Source: JAADDG01 sp964450755
GTDB taxonomy: Bacteria > Campylobacterota > Campylobacteria > Campylobacterales > JAADDG01
NCBI GenBank assembly: GCA_964450755.1
Contig: CAYVDJ010000115.1
Span: 1-33,333, forward strand
Length of the DNA: 33,333 nt
Direction: 5' to 3'
Shown here in pieces: positions 15,399 to 24,170 of the stretch. Within the stretch, counting starts at the first letter, position 1; each line of letters opens with the position of its first letter. Both the position numbers and the translations under genes were made by a program. The notes under the pieces are model-generated. The model made no database searches. It was given only the letters and a program-made list of their open reading frames with translations, and had not been told where the DNA came from.

Positions 15399-17183
15399 AT
15401 GGCGGAGAATAGAAACAGAAAATCGAAAATTGTTTTATTATTTTTAATATTTTCATTTAGTTTGCTTATTTTAATAGCAAGATTTTTATATATAGATATA
15501 ACCAAAAGCACAAATTTTCCAAATCTCCGCACCAGTGAAATAGATACGGCTTTGAGAGGTTCTATCATCAGTTTGGATCATTTTACTCTAAGCAGCAGCA
15601 AAAAACTTTATAAAGCCGAAATAAACACCTACAACATCGATCCGAACAAAAAAGAACTCTTTGTAAAACTTTTCTCCATTTACAGCGGTATGAATCCAAA
15701 AAGGATAATGTCCAAACTAAACAGCCACAAAGGCAGAGTCGTTCTCTCTTATCGTATTGATTCAAAAAGAGCATTTTATCTGAAAGAACTTGCAAAAAAG
15801 CTCTATAATCTAAAGGTTTTCAGAGAATATGAGGACAAAAGAACAAAAATCATATACAGAAGCGGACTTGATATACTTGAAAGCGGAGAGTACAGGGACT
15901 ATAAATACAAAGATATTTTTACTCCCTATATCGGATATTTGCAAAAAAGAAACGACAATAAAGGTTTTACAAGAGGATTTGGAGTCAAAGGAGTCGAAAA
16001 ATATTATGATGAAAATCTAAAACCGCTTCAAAACGGTTTTATTTACGGTCAAAGAGATGTTGTAAACAACATAATTTTCAACAGAAAATCAAAAGTGATT
16101 CAAAGAATAGACGGCGGTACCTTATATCTGAATGTTAATCTAAAACTTCAAAAATCGATAGAACACATCTTGGACAAATTGAAAAATGATCTTGGAGCAA
16201 AAGAGATTGTTGCGGCTGTAATGGAATCAAACAGCGGTAAAATCCTCTCTTTGGCAACAACAAAACGCTACAATCCAAACAGGATAAAAAAATCCGATTA
16301 CTCCAAACTCAATATTACCGCAAGTGAATATGCCTATGAACCAGGATCGGTAATGAAACCAATCACCCTCTCTATCCTCCTTAAAAATTCAAAAGTCAAT
16401 CCCTATGAGATCATAGATGTTCACGGCGGAAGATACAAAATAAAAAACAAAATCATCAAAGATGACCACCGGTTTGAAAAACTGAGTGCTGAAGATATCA
16501 TCGTCCATTCAAGCAATGTAGGTATATCGATACTTGCGCAAAGACTTGATGCCATCGATTTTTTTCAGGGTCTGAAAGATTTTGGTTTTTCAAAACAGAG
16601 CGGAGTTGATCTGTTTTATGACAAAAAAGGTTCTATTCCAAGCGTTTTAAAAATGCAAAACGAGATATACAAAGCTACGGTGGCTTACGGTTACGGACTC
16701 AGAGTTACTTTCATGCAACTTCTAAAAGCATATAATATTTTTAACAATAACGGTATTATGCTGAAACCTCTGATTGCCTCTTATATCCTTTTTAACAACA
16801 AAAGCTATCCCATAGTAAACGATGAACAAAAAAGAGTATTATCACAAAAAACAGCTTCACAGATAAAAGATATTTTGATAAAAACCGTCAATGAAGGTAC
16901 CGGAAAAAGAGCAAAAACAGAAGGTTTACAGATAGGCGGTAAAACGGGAACTGCCCATATAGCATCATTTGGAGTTTACAAAGAGAGTTATAACAGCTCA
17001 TTTTTCGGATTTGCCAATGACAAAGAGAGAAAATATACAATCGGCGTATTTGTAAAAGAACCCAAAATCGAAAATTATACCTATTTTGCCTCTAAGAGTG
17101 CCGTTGTTGTTTTTAAAAGTATTGTAGATGAAATGTTGGAGCAGAAACTTCTGATATCGGAACCGAGACCAAAGTCCCGGTAA
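15399..17183 (+). CDS. ftsI: Class B penicillin-binding protein (FtsI/PBP3 type)
   Basis: This is a septal peptidoglycan transpeptidase anchored in the inner membrane. The 594-residue product has a short cytoplasmic N-terminus, one membrane helix (about 11-31), the PBP dimer domain (about 45-225) and a transpeptidase domain with Ser317-x-x-Lys320 (YEPGSVMKPITL), Ser371-x-Asn373 (HSSNVG) and KTG (515-517, GGKTGTA). Its place after fliE is conserved in Helicobacter and Campylobacter (annotated pbpB/ftsI). The 22-base gap after fliE has only a weak AGG before the ATG at 15399, so expression may partly follow the flagellar genes. The partner SEDS protein FtsW is at 12873. It converges on the small ORF at 17191. 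Confidence 0.93.
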   Translation: MAENRNRKSKIVLLFLIFSFSLLILIARFLYIDITKSTNFPNLRTSEIDTALRGSIISLDHFTLSSSKKLYKAEINTYNIDPNKKELFVKLFSIYSGMNPKRIMSKLNSHKGRVVLSYRIDSKRAFYLKELAKKLYNLKVFREYEDKRTKIIYRSGLDILESGEYRDYKYKDIFTPYIGYLQKRNDNKGFTRGFGVKGVEKYYDENLKPLQNGFIYGQRDVVNNIIFNRKSKVIQRIDGGTLYLNVNLKLQKSIEHILDKLKNDLGAKEIVAAVMESNSGKILSLATTKRYNPNRIKKSDYSKLNITASEYAYEPGSVMKPITLSILLKNSKVNPYEIIDVHGGRYKIKNKIIKDDHRFEKLSAEDIIVHSSNVGISILAQRLDAIDFFQGLKDFGFSKQSGVDLFYDKKGSIPSVLKMQNEIYKATVAYGYGLRVTFMQLLKAYNIFNNNGIMLKPLIASYILFNNKSYPIVNDEQKRVLSQKTASQIKDILIKTVNEGTGKRAKTEGLQIGGKTGTAHIASFGVYKESYNSSFFGFANDKERKYTIGVFVKEPKIENYTYFASKSAVVVFKSIVDEMLEQKLLISEPRPKSR

Positions 17184-17190
17184 AACCGAT

Positions 17191-17358
17191 TTAGTGATGC
17201 GATTTTAAAATCAAAACCGTCATTCTGATATTGATAGCAATAAATCTGATAAATTGCCAAACAACACATGTTCTTAGAAATTTTCTAAAACCAAGCGGTA
17301 TCATTGTCCCAAATTGAGGACTGTAAGGTTCGACATGTTGTAAATGTTTTGCTGACAT
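17191..17358 (-). CDS. Small 55-residue protein downstream of sqr
   Basis: An ATG at 17358 preceded by AAAGGAGAAAAAAT opens a frame of 55 codons ending TAA at 17191. The protein begins MSAKHLQHVEPYSPQFG and continues with a basic, hydrophobic helix containing LRTCVVWQFIRFIAINIRM, then ends with two histidines. It is basic and probably membrane-associated; it is not a classic signal peptide. The Shine-Dalgarno sequence is among the strongest in the window, the gap to the sqr stop is only 23 bases, and no terminator lies between, so it should be co-transcribed with sqr. I do not recognise the family. A membrane anchor or quinone-site partner for the peripheral flavoprotein is only a guess. Confidence 0.75.
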   Translation of the reverse strand: MSAKHLQHVEPYSPQFGTMIPLGFRKFLRTCVVWQFIRFIAINIRMTVLILKSHH

Positions 17359-17381
17359 ATTTTTTCTCCTTTACTTATATT

Positions 17382-18842
17382 TTATTCAGGTATCAGTGTC
17401 CAGCCCGGTTTCAACTGAGCTTTCCACATAAATGCGTAATGTAGGAAATGCTTGACCCAGTGTGCCGCAAGACCCAATTCTCCGGTTGTTCCGTTTAGAT
17501 CTCTTCCTGTTCCCGGATACTTCTCAAAATCAGGTATGATTGGATAAACAGTCATAGCAGCAGCAGTTCCGTTAAAGAAACCTTTTCCCGCACTTGCAAC
17601 ACACGCCGCTCCCATCTCTGCCATACATGCTGTATGCGTAGGTTCATTTGCTCCGTCCAAAATCATATCTTTTATACTTTGAGCAACAGCTTTACCCATC
17701 ATTGCAGAAGGCATACCGGTTCTTGGCGGAGTCGGATTTATAGGTGTTCCGTTTGGATTTTTCATCGGTTTTGATATAAGATGAGGAGGTGCAAAAGCAA
17801 TACCTACGGCAAACATATTTTTATATGTAGGATTTTGCAATGTTCTTGGCCAATCTGAAGCTTTCCACTCTTCATAAGGTTTTGGAGTATAGTCTGCATC
17901 AACTTTCATAAAACCGTTTGGCGCAAAAACGGTAGAAGTGATATCTTCACCGGCTTTGTTAAAAGCTTTCAGTCCTACACCGGCAAAAGGAGGAATAAGC
18001 ATGGCAAAGTCATACTCTTGTTCATCATTTTCTCCATTAAGAGTTTCAAAGTATATTTTGTTCTTCTCAACTTTGTTTACATGAGCTCCCAATATCCACT
18101 CTATATCTCTTTCGGCATATAAAGATTCGGCAAATATTTTACTTGACATGGCATAGCCACCCATATTAAAATGCAGACCACCCATTCCAAAATCTCCAAG
18201 AAAAGATTCATTGGAAAGCCAAATAAGTTCTGCTTTGTCTCTTACTCCCTCCTCTTTTAACTTATGTTCTATATTGAAAATATATTCAAATGCCGCTCCC
18301 TGACATGTACACATACCATGACCTGTTCCGACAACCAAAGTTTTCTTTTCGCCTTTTTTCATCTGATCAATCAATCTGTCAAGTTCATTTGAAGCATGAG
18401 CGGCATGTTGGGCAGTACAGACTGAAACGGTATTACCCGCATCCGGTCCCAAGCCTTCCGTTGCACCAAAATTTAGTTTCGGTCCTGTTGCATTGATCAG
18501 ATAATCATACTCGACTTCATCACTCTCTCCGGCTCTTGAGGGATCGGTATATTCGATAGTTACATAAGGAGTATCACTTCCCTCTTTACCTTCGGGATGA
18601 ATCGATACCGCTTTTGCCTGTTTGTAATCGATACCTGCTTTTTTATAAACCGGTGCCAGTTCAAATATAACATCATCAACCGTCATCTCTCCTACACCTA
18701 CCCAGATATTTGAAGGTATCCAGTTCCATTTGCTGTTAGGTGTTACTACGATAACCTCATGATCACTGCCAAGCCATTTTTTCAAAAATGTAGCGGCGGT
18801 ATGTCCTGAAACACCGCCTCCAAGTACTACGACTTTTGCCAT
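17382..18842 (-). CDS. sqr: Sulfide:quinone oxidoreductase family flavoprotein
   Basis: SQR oxidises sulfide to sulfane sulfur and passes electrons to the quinone pool at the membrane. The 486-residue protein has an N-terminal FAD-binding GGGVSGHTAA (8-17), NATGPK (117-122) and a second Rossmann GTGHGM (172-177). Candidate redox cysteines are Cys142, Cys178 and Cys180 (GMCTCQG), plus Cys406 and Cys414. The C-terminal part has an amphipathic HYAFMWKAQL-like stretch that may sit on the membrane. At 486 residues it is longer than type I enzymes (about 430); I could not settle which SQR type it is, and flavocytochrome c-like or other related disulfide oxidoreductases are possible. ATG 18842 follows AAGGAG. 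Upstream is a candidate promoter at 18918; downstream is a small ORF. Confidence 0.85.
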   Translation of the reverse strand: MAKVVVLGGGVSGHTAATFLKKWLGSDHEVIVVTPNSKWNWIPSNIWVGVGEMTVDDVIFELAPVYKKAGIDYKQAKAVSIHPEGKEGSDTPYVTIEYTDPSRAGESDEVEYDYLINATGPKLNFGATEGLGPDAGNTVSVCTAQHAAHASNELDRLIDQMKKGEKKTLVVGTGHGMCTCQGAAFEYIFNIEHKLKEEGVRDKAELIWLSNESFLGDFGMGGLHFNMGGYAMSSKIFAESLYAERDIEWILGAHVNKVEKNKIYFETLNGENDEQEYDFAMLIPPFAGVGLKAFNKAGEDITSTVFAPNGFMKVDADYTPKPYEEWKASDWPRTLQNPTYKNMFAVGIAFAPPHLISKPMKNPNGTPINPTPPRTGMPSAMMGKAVAQSIKDMILDGANEPTHTACMAEMGAACVASAGKGFFNGTAAAMTVYPIIPDFEKYPGTGRDLNGTTGELGLAAHWVKHFLHYAFMWKAQLKPGWTLIPE

Positions 18843-18917
18843 AAAATCTCCTTTCCAAAATTAAAAATATGTTGTTTTTAAACAAATCAGTTTAGAAAAC
18901 ATCTTTTGTACCTTAGT

Positions 18918-18923
18918 ATTATA
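18918..18923 (-). promoter_or_regulatory. Predicted -10 element of sqr
   Basis: The minus strand reads AATCTTATAATACTAAGG, with TATAAT 76 bases before the sqr start. The rest of the 161-base gap to the carbonic anhydrase gene is A/T-rich with no clear operator and no strong terminator. Confidence 0.45.
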
Positions 18924-19003
18924 AGATTTTCTTCTTTAAAGAATTATTATATTTTCTAATTTTTCTTATGGACTTAAATATAATATTTTATTATGAAAAA
19001 AAG

Positions 19004-19534
19004 TTACGGTTTTAGATAATTATCTTTAAACTTTACATATCTTTTTGAAGAAGCATACAACTCTAAGACTTCATTATCACTCAATTCTCTTATCACTTTG
19101 GCGGGACTTCCCATGATAAGGCTTCTTGGAGGAAAGATTTTATTTTTCGTTACAAGTGATCCTGCTCCTACAATGGACTCTTTTCCTATCACTGCACCAT
19201 CCAAAATAGTCGCACTCATACCTATCAGACAGGCATCTTCTATCGTACATCCGTGAAGCATCACGCGATGACCAACCGTAACATCATCTCCTATGAGAGT
19301 GGGAAATCCGTCGCTTTTATCCTCTTTTTTATAATGTGTTACATGAATCATGCTGAGATCTTGAATATTTGTTCTGTTTCCTATCCTGATATAGTGAACA
19401 TCTCCTCTTACAACACAACCAAACCAGATAGAAACATCCTCTCCCGTTTCCACTTCTCCTATAACATCGGCACTTTTTGCTATCCATGTATTTTTGCCGA
19501 GTTTTGGTTCCAAATCTTTGTATTTCAGTATCAT
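19004..19534 (-). CDS. Gamma-carbonic-anhydrase-like hexapeptide protein
   Basis: The 176-residue left-handed beta-helix protein is of the YrdA/PaaY/gamma-CA type. Hexapeptide repeats run from about 12 to 150. The three zinc-type ligands are present as His67 (VTHY), His89 (VGHR) and His94 (MLHGC), and the C-terminal MGSPAKVIREL segment is characteristic. The family includes active carbonic anhydrases and members without proven activity, so the reaction is not certain. Its ATG overlaps the ppk stop by one base (TAATG), so it is coupled to ppk as the last gene of uvrB-ppk-CA. Confidence 0.88.
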   Translation of the reverse strand: MILKYKDLEPKLGKNTWIAKSADVIGEVETGEDVSIWFGCVVRGDVHYIRIGNRTNIQDLSMIHVTHYKKEDKSDGFPTLIGDDVTVGHRVMLHGCTIEDACLIGMSATILDGAVIGKESIVGAGSLVTKNKIFPPRSLIMGSPAKVIRELSDNEVLELYASSKRYVKFKDNYLKP

Positions 19535-21636
19535 TATGAATCCTTTATCTTATGTTTTGCCAAAATGGATTTTTTTGAATTGGGATTGTGCTTTTTTACG
19601 GATTTATAGATTTTATTGATATAGTTTTCCAAAAACTCCTGAGAATTGAGAGGTTTTTGATCATTTGGAGGCATAACCTTTTTATATGAAGCATCACTTT
19701 GAAGCTGCCATTTGAGAAATGTGTCATGAAGCTGAAGCTGAAGTATCTCATAAAGTTTTTGGGAGAGATTTTTATTGTAAATCGGGGTCATAAGTTCTAT
19801 TCTTCTTTCTAAATTTCTTGGCATCCAGTCGGCACTTGATATAAAAATATTCGGATTTGCATGTTTAAAATAAAATATCCTTGCGTGTTCAAGATATTTT
19901 CCTATTATCGAAAATACTCTTATATTTTCGCTTATTCCTTCAATCTGAGGTTTTAAACAGCATATTCCCCTTACAATCAGATCTATTTTTGTTCCTGCCA
20001 TAGAGGCTTTATACAACGCTTTTATAACATCGGTATCTACCAAAGAGTTCATTTTGGCGATGATTCTTCCAGCCTCTTTTTTGTTTTTCTCCATTTCTAT
20101 CATATAAAGAATCTTCTGTTTTATCTGTGTCGGAGACATAGAGAGTTTGTTTAGCTTTTTGTATTTTGAAAAGCCGGTAAGTATATGAAAAAATCTCGTC
20201 GCATCTTCTGCAAATTCATCTTTTGAGGTCATAAAACTGACATCGGTATATATTTTTGCCGTAGTGGTGTTGTAATTTCCGGTTGCAAAATGGGTATATA
20301 TCTTCAATCCGTCATTTACCTGCCTGATGATCTGCGTGATTTTGGCATGAACTTTAAATCCTGATATTCCGTAAATCACATGAGCTCCGGCATCTTCAAG
20401 CGCTTTTGCCCAGATGAGATTGTTCTCTTCATCAAATCTGGCTTTTAACTCCACCATAGCCGTAACCTGTTTTCCGTTATTGGCGGCATCTATCAAAGCC
20501 TGAATGATAGGAGAGTTTTTACCGACTCTGTAAAGAGTCATTCTGATAGAGAGTACTTTGGGATCTTTTGCAGCCGTTTTTATAAGCTTCGTAACGGGTT
20601 CAAAACTCTCATAAGGATGATAAAGCAAAACCTCTTCACGATCCAGAATATGAAAAACAGACTCGCTGGAATCCAAAGGAGGTATGATCTTTGGCGTATA
20701 GGGAGAAGTTTTCAGATGGGAAAATTTTTTATTGCCCACTATCTGCCATAAAGCTCCTAAATTTAAAGGAATATCATATTTGTAGATATCTCTTCTGAAG
20801 ATTTTCAGATGGGAATTTAAAAACTCTATAAGCTCTTCATCGGCACTTCTTTGTATCTCAAGTCTTACAAAAGCACCTTTTTTCCTCAATCTCAATCCCT
20901 GCTCCATGATCTCCATAAAATCATCCGCCTCTTCCTCTTCTATGACGATATCGGCATTTCTTGTTACTCTGAAAGCTGCGGAAGTCAAAAGAGAGTAACC
21001 CGGAAAGATAGTATCTATATTTTGTTCTATCAAAGACTCTATCGGTATGTAGATGTTGTCTCCGAGTTGAATAAATCTTGGAAGCAGTCTTGGTATCCTT
21101 ACCATTCCGTATTTTGTCTCTTCGGGATTGTCCTTGTCCTCAAGCTTTACGGCAAGTGAGAAGCTGAGATTGTTCAGATGCGGAAAAGGGTGAGTAGCAT
21201 CTACCGCTATGGGGATAATAACGGGAAAGATATTTTTGAAAAAATACTCCTGCGCCTCTTCTTTTAACTCTTCGCTTATCTTTTCATAATCTGAGATGAC
21301 AAGATTCTCTTTTAAAAGTTCCTGTACTATCTCTTTGTAACTTATCTCCACTTGCAGTTTTTCTTCATGCAGATAGTCTCTTATGGCTTTTAACTGTTCA
21401 AGAGGAGTCATGTGATCATCGCCTGTTGTTACTATGCCTGTTGAGAAAAGCTGTTTTAATCCCGCTACTCTTATCATATAAAATTCATCAAGATTGGTTC
21501 CGTAAATTGCTATAAACTTCAGCCTTTCCAAAAGAGGGTTTGATCTTTTTTCCGACTCTAAAAGTACTCTTGTATTAAATCTAAGCCATGAAAGTTCTCT
21601 GTTTATATAAAGATCGGGGTTATTTAAATCAGGCAT
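19534..21636 (-). CDS. ppk1: Polyphosphate kinase 1
   Basis: PPK1 reversibly makes polyphosphate from ATP. The 700-residue product has the family's N-terminal INRELSWLRFN (11-21) and NLDEFYMIRVAG (48-59), the ADP/ATP-contact region and the catalytic half with GFKVHAKI (His430, equivalent to the phospho-accepting histidine) and HFATGNYN (His449). The C-terminal EHARIFYFKHAN and SADWMPRNLERRIE phospholipase-D-like motifs are also present. ATG 21636 follows AAAGGAGAG. It starts 10 bases after uvrB, which makes a compact uvrB-ppk-CA operon. Confidence 0.96.
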   Translation of the reverse strand: MPDLNNPDLYINRELSWLRFNTRVLLESEKRSNPLLERLKFIAIYGTNLDEFYMIRVAGLKQLFSTGIVTTGDDHMTPLEQLKAIRDYLHEEKLQVEISYKEIVQELLKENLVISDYEKISEELKEEAQEYFFKNIFPVIIPIAVDATHPFPHLNNLSFSLAVKLEDKDNPEETKYGMVRIPRLLPRFIQLGDNIYIPIESLIEQNIDTIFPGYSLLTSAAFRVTRNADIVIEEEEADDFMEIMEQGLRLRKKGAFVRLEIQRSADEELIEFLNSHLKIFRRDIYKYDIPLNLGALWQIVGNKKFSHLKTSPYTPKIIPPLDSSESVFHILDREEVLLYHPYESFEPVTKLIKTAAKDPKVLSIRMTLYRVGKNSPIIQALIDAANNGKQVTAMVELKARFDEENNLIWAKALEDAGAHVIYGISGFKVHAKITQIIRQVNDGLKIYTHFATGNYNTTTAKIYTDVSFMTSKDEFAEDATRFFHILTGFSKYKKLNKLSMSPTQIKQKILYMIEMEKNKKEAGRIIAKMNSLVDTDVIKALYKASMAGTKIDLIVRGICCLKPQIEGISENIRVFSIIGKYLEHARIFYFKHANPNIFISSADWMPRNLERRIELMTPIYNKNLSQKLYEILQLQLHDTFLKWQLQSDASYKKVMPPNDQKPLNSQEFLENYINKIYKSVKKHNPNSKKSILAKHKIKDS

Positions 21637-21646
21637 AGGCTCTCCT

Positions 21647-23623
21647 TTACAATTGTTTAATTTTTACTATCTCATCCCTGTATTTTGCGGCTGCTTCAAA
21701 CTCCAGCGCCTTTGCCGCTTCGTGCATTTTTTTGGTAAGTTCTTTTATAATACTCTGTTTTTGAGATTTTGGAATTTTCTGTTTTTTTCGTTCCTGTTGT
21801 AGAATTTTATCATAATCTTCAAGTTTCAGATTTTCATCGAGTTTTCTGACGGTTGTTTTTGGCGTAATATTATGCTTTTTGTTAAACTCTTCTTGCTTTT
21901 TTCTTCTTTTGGTTGTTATATCTATCGCTTTTTTCATTGATTTTGTTATCTTTTGGGCAAACATCAAAACTCTTCCGTTAACATTTCTGGCAGCTCTTCC
22001 CATCGTCTGAATAAGACTCGTTTCGCTTCTCAAAAACCCCTCTTTGTCTGCATCAAGAATAGCCACAAGCGAAACTTCGGGCAGATCAAGCCCCTCTCTT
22101 AGAAGATTGATACCGATAAGTACATCAAATTCCCCCTGTCTTAAACCTCTTATGATCTGATTTCTCTCTATCGTGTCTATATCGGAGTGCATATATTTGA
22201 CTTTCAAACCAAGTTCTGTGTAATATTTGCTTAGTTCCTCCGCCATCTTTTTGGTCAAAACCGTAACCAAAACCTTCTCACCCTTTTTTACAGTTTTTTT
22301 GATCTCATCATAAAGCTTCTCCACTTGATATTTACTCTCAAGTACTTCGACTTTCGGATCCAAAAGTCCTGTGGGACGGATAATCTGCTGTGCTATATGT
22401 TCTTTTGACAACTCCATCTCCAACTCCGCCGGTGTCGCTGAAACAAAAAGATAACCAGGAGCTTTTTCTATAAACTCATCAAACATCAACGGACGATTGT
22501 CAAGAGCGCTTGGAAGTCTGAAACCATACTCTACAAGTACCTCTTTTCTGCTTCTGTCTCCGGCATACATTCCGCGAAACTGGGGAAGACTGACATGGGA
22601 TTCATCTACGATAACAAGATACTCCTCTCCCATTGCCTCAAAATAGTCAAAAAGACAGTATGGAGTTTCTCCGGGCTTTTTGCCCGTAAGATGTCTTGCA
22701 TAGTTTTCGACTCCTTTACAGCTTCCCGTAGTCTCCAACATCTCAAGATCAAATTCCACTCTTTGTTTCAATCTTTGATACTCTACAAGTTTATTCTCTT
22801 TTTTGAAAAAATCAAGTCTTTGCGCCAACTCCTCCTCTATCTCTTTGATAGCTATTTTCAATCTCTCCTCTCCTACGATAAACTGATTTGCCGCATAGAT
22901 GATAACTTTGTTTTCCTCTTTTATCTTTTTGTTTGTCAATGAGTCAAAATAGTAGATACTCTCCACCTCATCACCGAAAAATTCCACCCTCAAAGCCTCT
23001 TCATCACTGTAAGCCGGATAGATATCGATAACATCTCCGTTTACTCTAAAATCCCCTCTGTCAAAATAGTTATCATTCCTTTTATATCCCATATCGACAA
23101 GTTTCAAAAGCAGATCTTTTTGATTGATCTCGCTTCCTGTCTCAATAATCTGAACCATTTTTTTATATTCATTGGGATTTCCCAAACCGTAGTTTGCCGA
23201 TACGGAAGCTATACAGATGATATCGTTATAACTCAGCAGCGAAGCGGTCGCCGAGAGTCTGAGTCTCTCTATCTCTGCATTTATGGAGCTGTCTTTTTCG
23301 ATAAAAAGATCCTGTCTTGGTATATAGGCTTCAGGCTGATAATAATCATAATAACTGATAAAATATTCCACATGATTTTTTGGGAAAAACCCCTTAAATT
23401 CACTGTAAAGTTGTGCCGCAAGAGTTTTGTTGTGTGTCATAATGAGAGTGGGACGATCTATCTTCTCTATGATCTTTGCCATCGTATAGGTTTTACCGCT
23501 GCCGGTTACTCCTATGAGAGTTTGATATTTACTCTTTTTCAGAATATATCCGCTTAATTTGTCTATCGCCTGATTTTGATCTCCTGCGGGTAAAAAATCA
23601 CTTTGTAATTTAAATTTTCCCAA
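21647..23623 (-). CDS. uvrB: Excinuclease ABC subunit B
   Basis: UvrB is the damage-verifying helicase-like core of nucleotide excision repair. The 658-residue product has Walker A GVTGSGKT (about 39-46), the beta-hairpin region YYDYYQPEAYIP, the DESH box (VDESHVSLPQ), helicase motifs V and VI (LREGLDLPEV, QTMGRAARN) and the C-terminal UVR motif (HEAAKALEFEAAAKYRDEI) that contacts UvrC. Length and start are normal. It reads away from a promoter region shared with the small genes at 23728. Confidence 0.97.
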   Translation of the reverse strand: MGKFKLQSDFLPAGDQNQAIDKLSGYILKKSKYQTLIGVTGSGKTYTMAKIIEKIDRPTLIMTHNKTLAAQLYSEFKGFFPKNHVEYFISYYDYYQPEAYIPRQDLFIEKDSSINAEIERLRLSATASLLSYNDIICIASVSANYGLGNPNEYKKMVQIIETGSEINQKDLLLKLVDMGYKRNDNYFDRGDFRVNGDVIDIYPAYSDEEALRVEFFGDEVESIYYFDSLTNKKIKEENKVIIYAANQFIVGEERLKIAIKEIEEELAQRLDFFKKENKLVEYQRLKQRVEFDLEMLETTGSCKGVENYARHLTGKKPGETPYCLFDYFEAMGEEYLVIVDESHVSLPQFRGMYAGDRSRKEVLVEYGFRLPSALDNRPLMFDEFIEKAPGYLFVSATPAELEMELSKEHIAQQIIRPTGLLDPKVEVLESKYQVEKLYDEIKKTVKKGEKVLVTVLTKKMAEELSKYYTELGLKVKYMHSDIDTIERNQIIRGLRQGEFDVLIGINLLREGLDLPEVSLVAILDADKEGFLRSETSLIQTMGRAARNVNGRVLMFAQKITKSMKKAIDITTKRRKKQEEFNKKHNITPKTTVRKLDENLKLEDYDKILQQERKKQKIPKSQKQSIIKELTKKMHEAAKALEFEAAAKYRDEIVKIKQL

Positions 23624-23641
23624 AACATTGCCTTTTAGTTA

Positions 23642-23650
23642 TGATATAAT
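23642..23650 (+). promoter_or_regulatory. Extended -10 (TGATATAAT) for the small-gene pair
   Basis: TGATATAAT is a full TGnTATAAT extended -10, 78 bases before the start at 23728. The predicted start site is near 23657. A mirror-image copy for uvrB lies at 23667-23675. Confidence 0.6.
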
Positions 23651-23666
23651 AGTTATGATTTGTTTT

Positions 23667-23675
23667 ATTATATCA
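23667..23675 (-). promoter_or_regulatory. Extended -10 (TGATATAAT, minus strand) for uvrB
   Basis: The minus strand also reads TGATATAAT here, 44 bases before the uvrB start. Its predicted start site (near 23660) almost coincides with that of the plus-strand promoter, so the two cores face each other. Confidence 0.6.
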
Positions 23676-23727
23676 AAATACAGATTTGCAAAATGTAACT
23701 TATTGTACCAGCATACAGGAGGATAGG

Positions 23728-23952
23728 ATGGAAGAGGAAAATCAGCAAAGCAGTGGCAAATTATCACAAAAAATCGATCTTCTTTTGGAAAGTTATATCA
23801 AACTCAAAGAGGAACTCAACAGGTTAAAAACGGAAATTAACGAAAAAAACAAAATTATTCAGGAACTTGAAGATCGCTTTTTGGAAAAAGAGCTTGAAGA
23901 AGAGGATATCATATCCAAAATAGAATCAGCTTTAAATAACAACGGTATATGA
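23728..23952 (+). CDS. Small coiled-coil protein (74 residues)
   Basis: The start is ATG 23728 because AGGAGG lies five bases upstream; an upstream in-frame ATG at 23686 lacks such a site. The product is acidic at both ends and almost wholly helical: residues 10-70 form heptad-like repeats (IDLLLESYIKLKEELNRLK, then KNKIIQELEDRFLEKELEE). It overlaps the next gene by 4 bases (ATGA). I do not recognise a named family; its size and coiled-coil form recall ZapB-like division proteins, but there is no specific motif. Small hypothetical genes also sit beside uvrB in Campylobacter. Confidence 0.78.
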   Translation: MEEENQQSSGKLSQKIDLLLESYIKLKEELNRLKTEINEKNKIIQELEDRFLEKELEEEDIISKIESALNNNGI

Positions 23953-24170
23953 AAAAACTCTCTTTAAAGATAGAAACAAAAACTTTTGACATAAAGGTAG
24001 AAGACGGTTTTGCAGATTTTTTGGGAAAGGATTTGAAGGTTTTAAAAAGATGCACGATAAAAGATCTTCTGACTTCTTATCTTCAAAAATCCTACGAACT
24101 CTATTCTCTTGAGAAAAAAGTGGATAAATTTATCGAAAACAACTCATCAAACAGAATTTTACACGGTTAA
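23949..24170 (+). CDS. Small conserved-looking protein coupled to the coiled-coil gene
   Basis: The 73-residue product starts with a two-strand beta hairpin (LSLKIETKTFDIKVEDGFADFL) and ends in a helix (LLTSYLQKSYELYSLEKKVDKFIE). The N-terminal beta part followed by a helix is vaguely like ZapA, which would pair well with a ZapB-like upstream partner, but sequence signatures are too few to claim it. The ATG overlaps the previous stop, so both products are probably made in a fixed ratio. Its last 12 bases overlap the 3' end of the GGDEF gene on the other strand. Confidence 0.75.
   Translation: MKKLSLKIETKTFDIKVEDGFADFLGKDLKVLKRCTIKDLLTSYLQKSYELYSLEKKVDKFIENNSSNRILHG

Noticed and set aside
17163..17180. 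Hairpin at the 3' end of ftsI as an intrinsic terminator
   Set aside because: Stem CCGAGAC/GTCCCGG has a mismatch and is not followed by a T-run on either strand; it lies in coding sequence.
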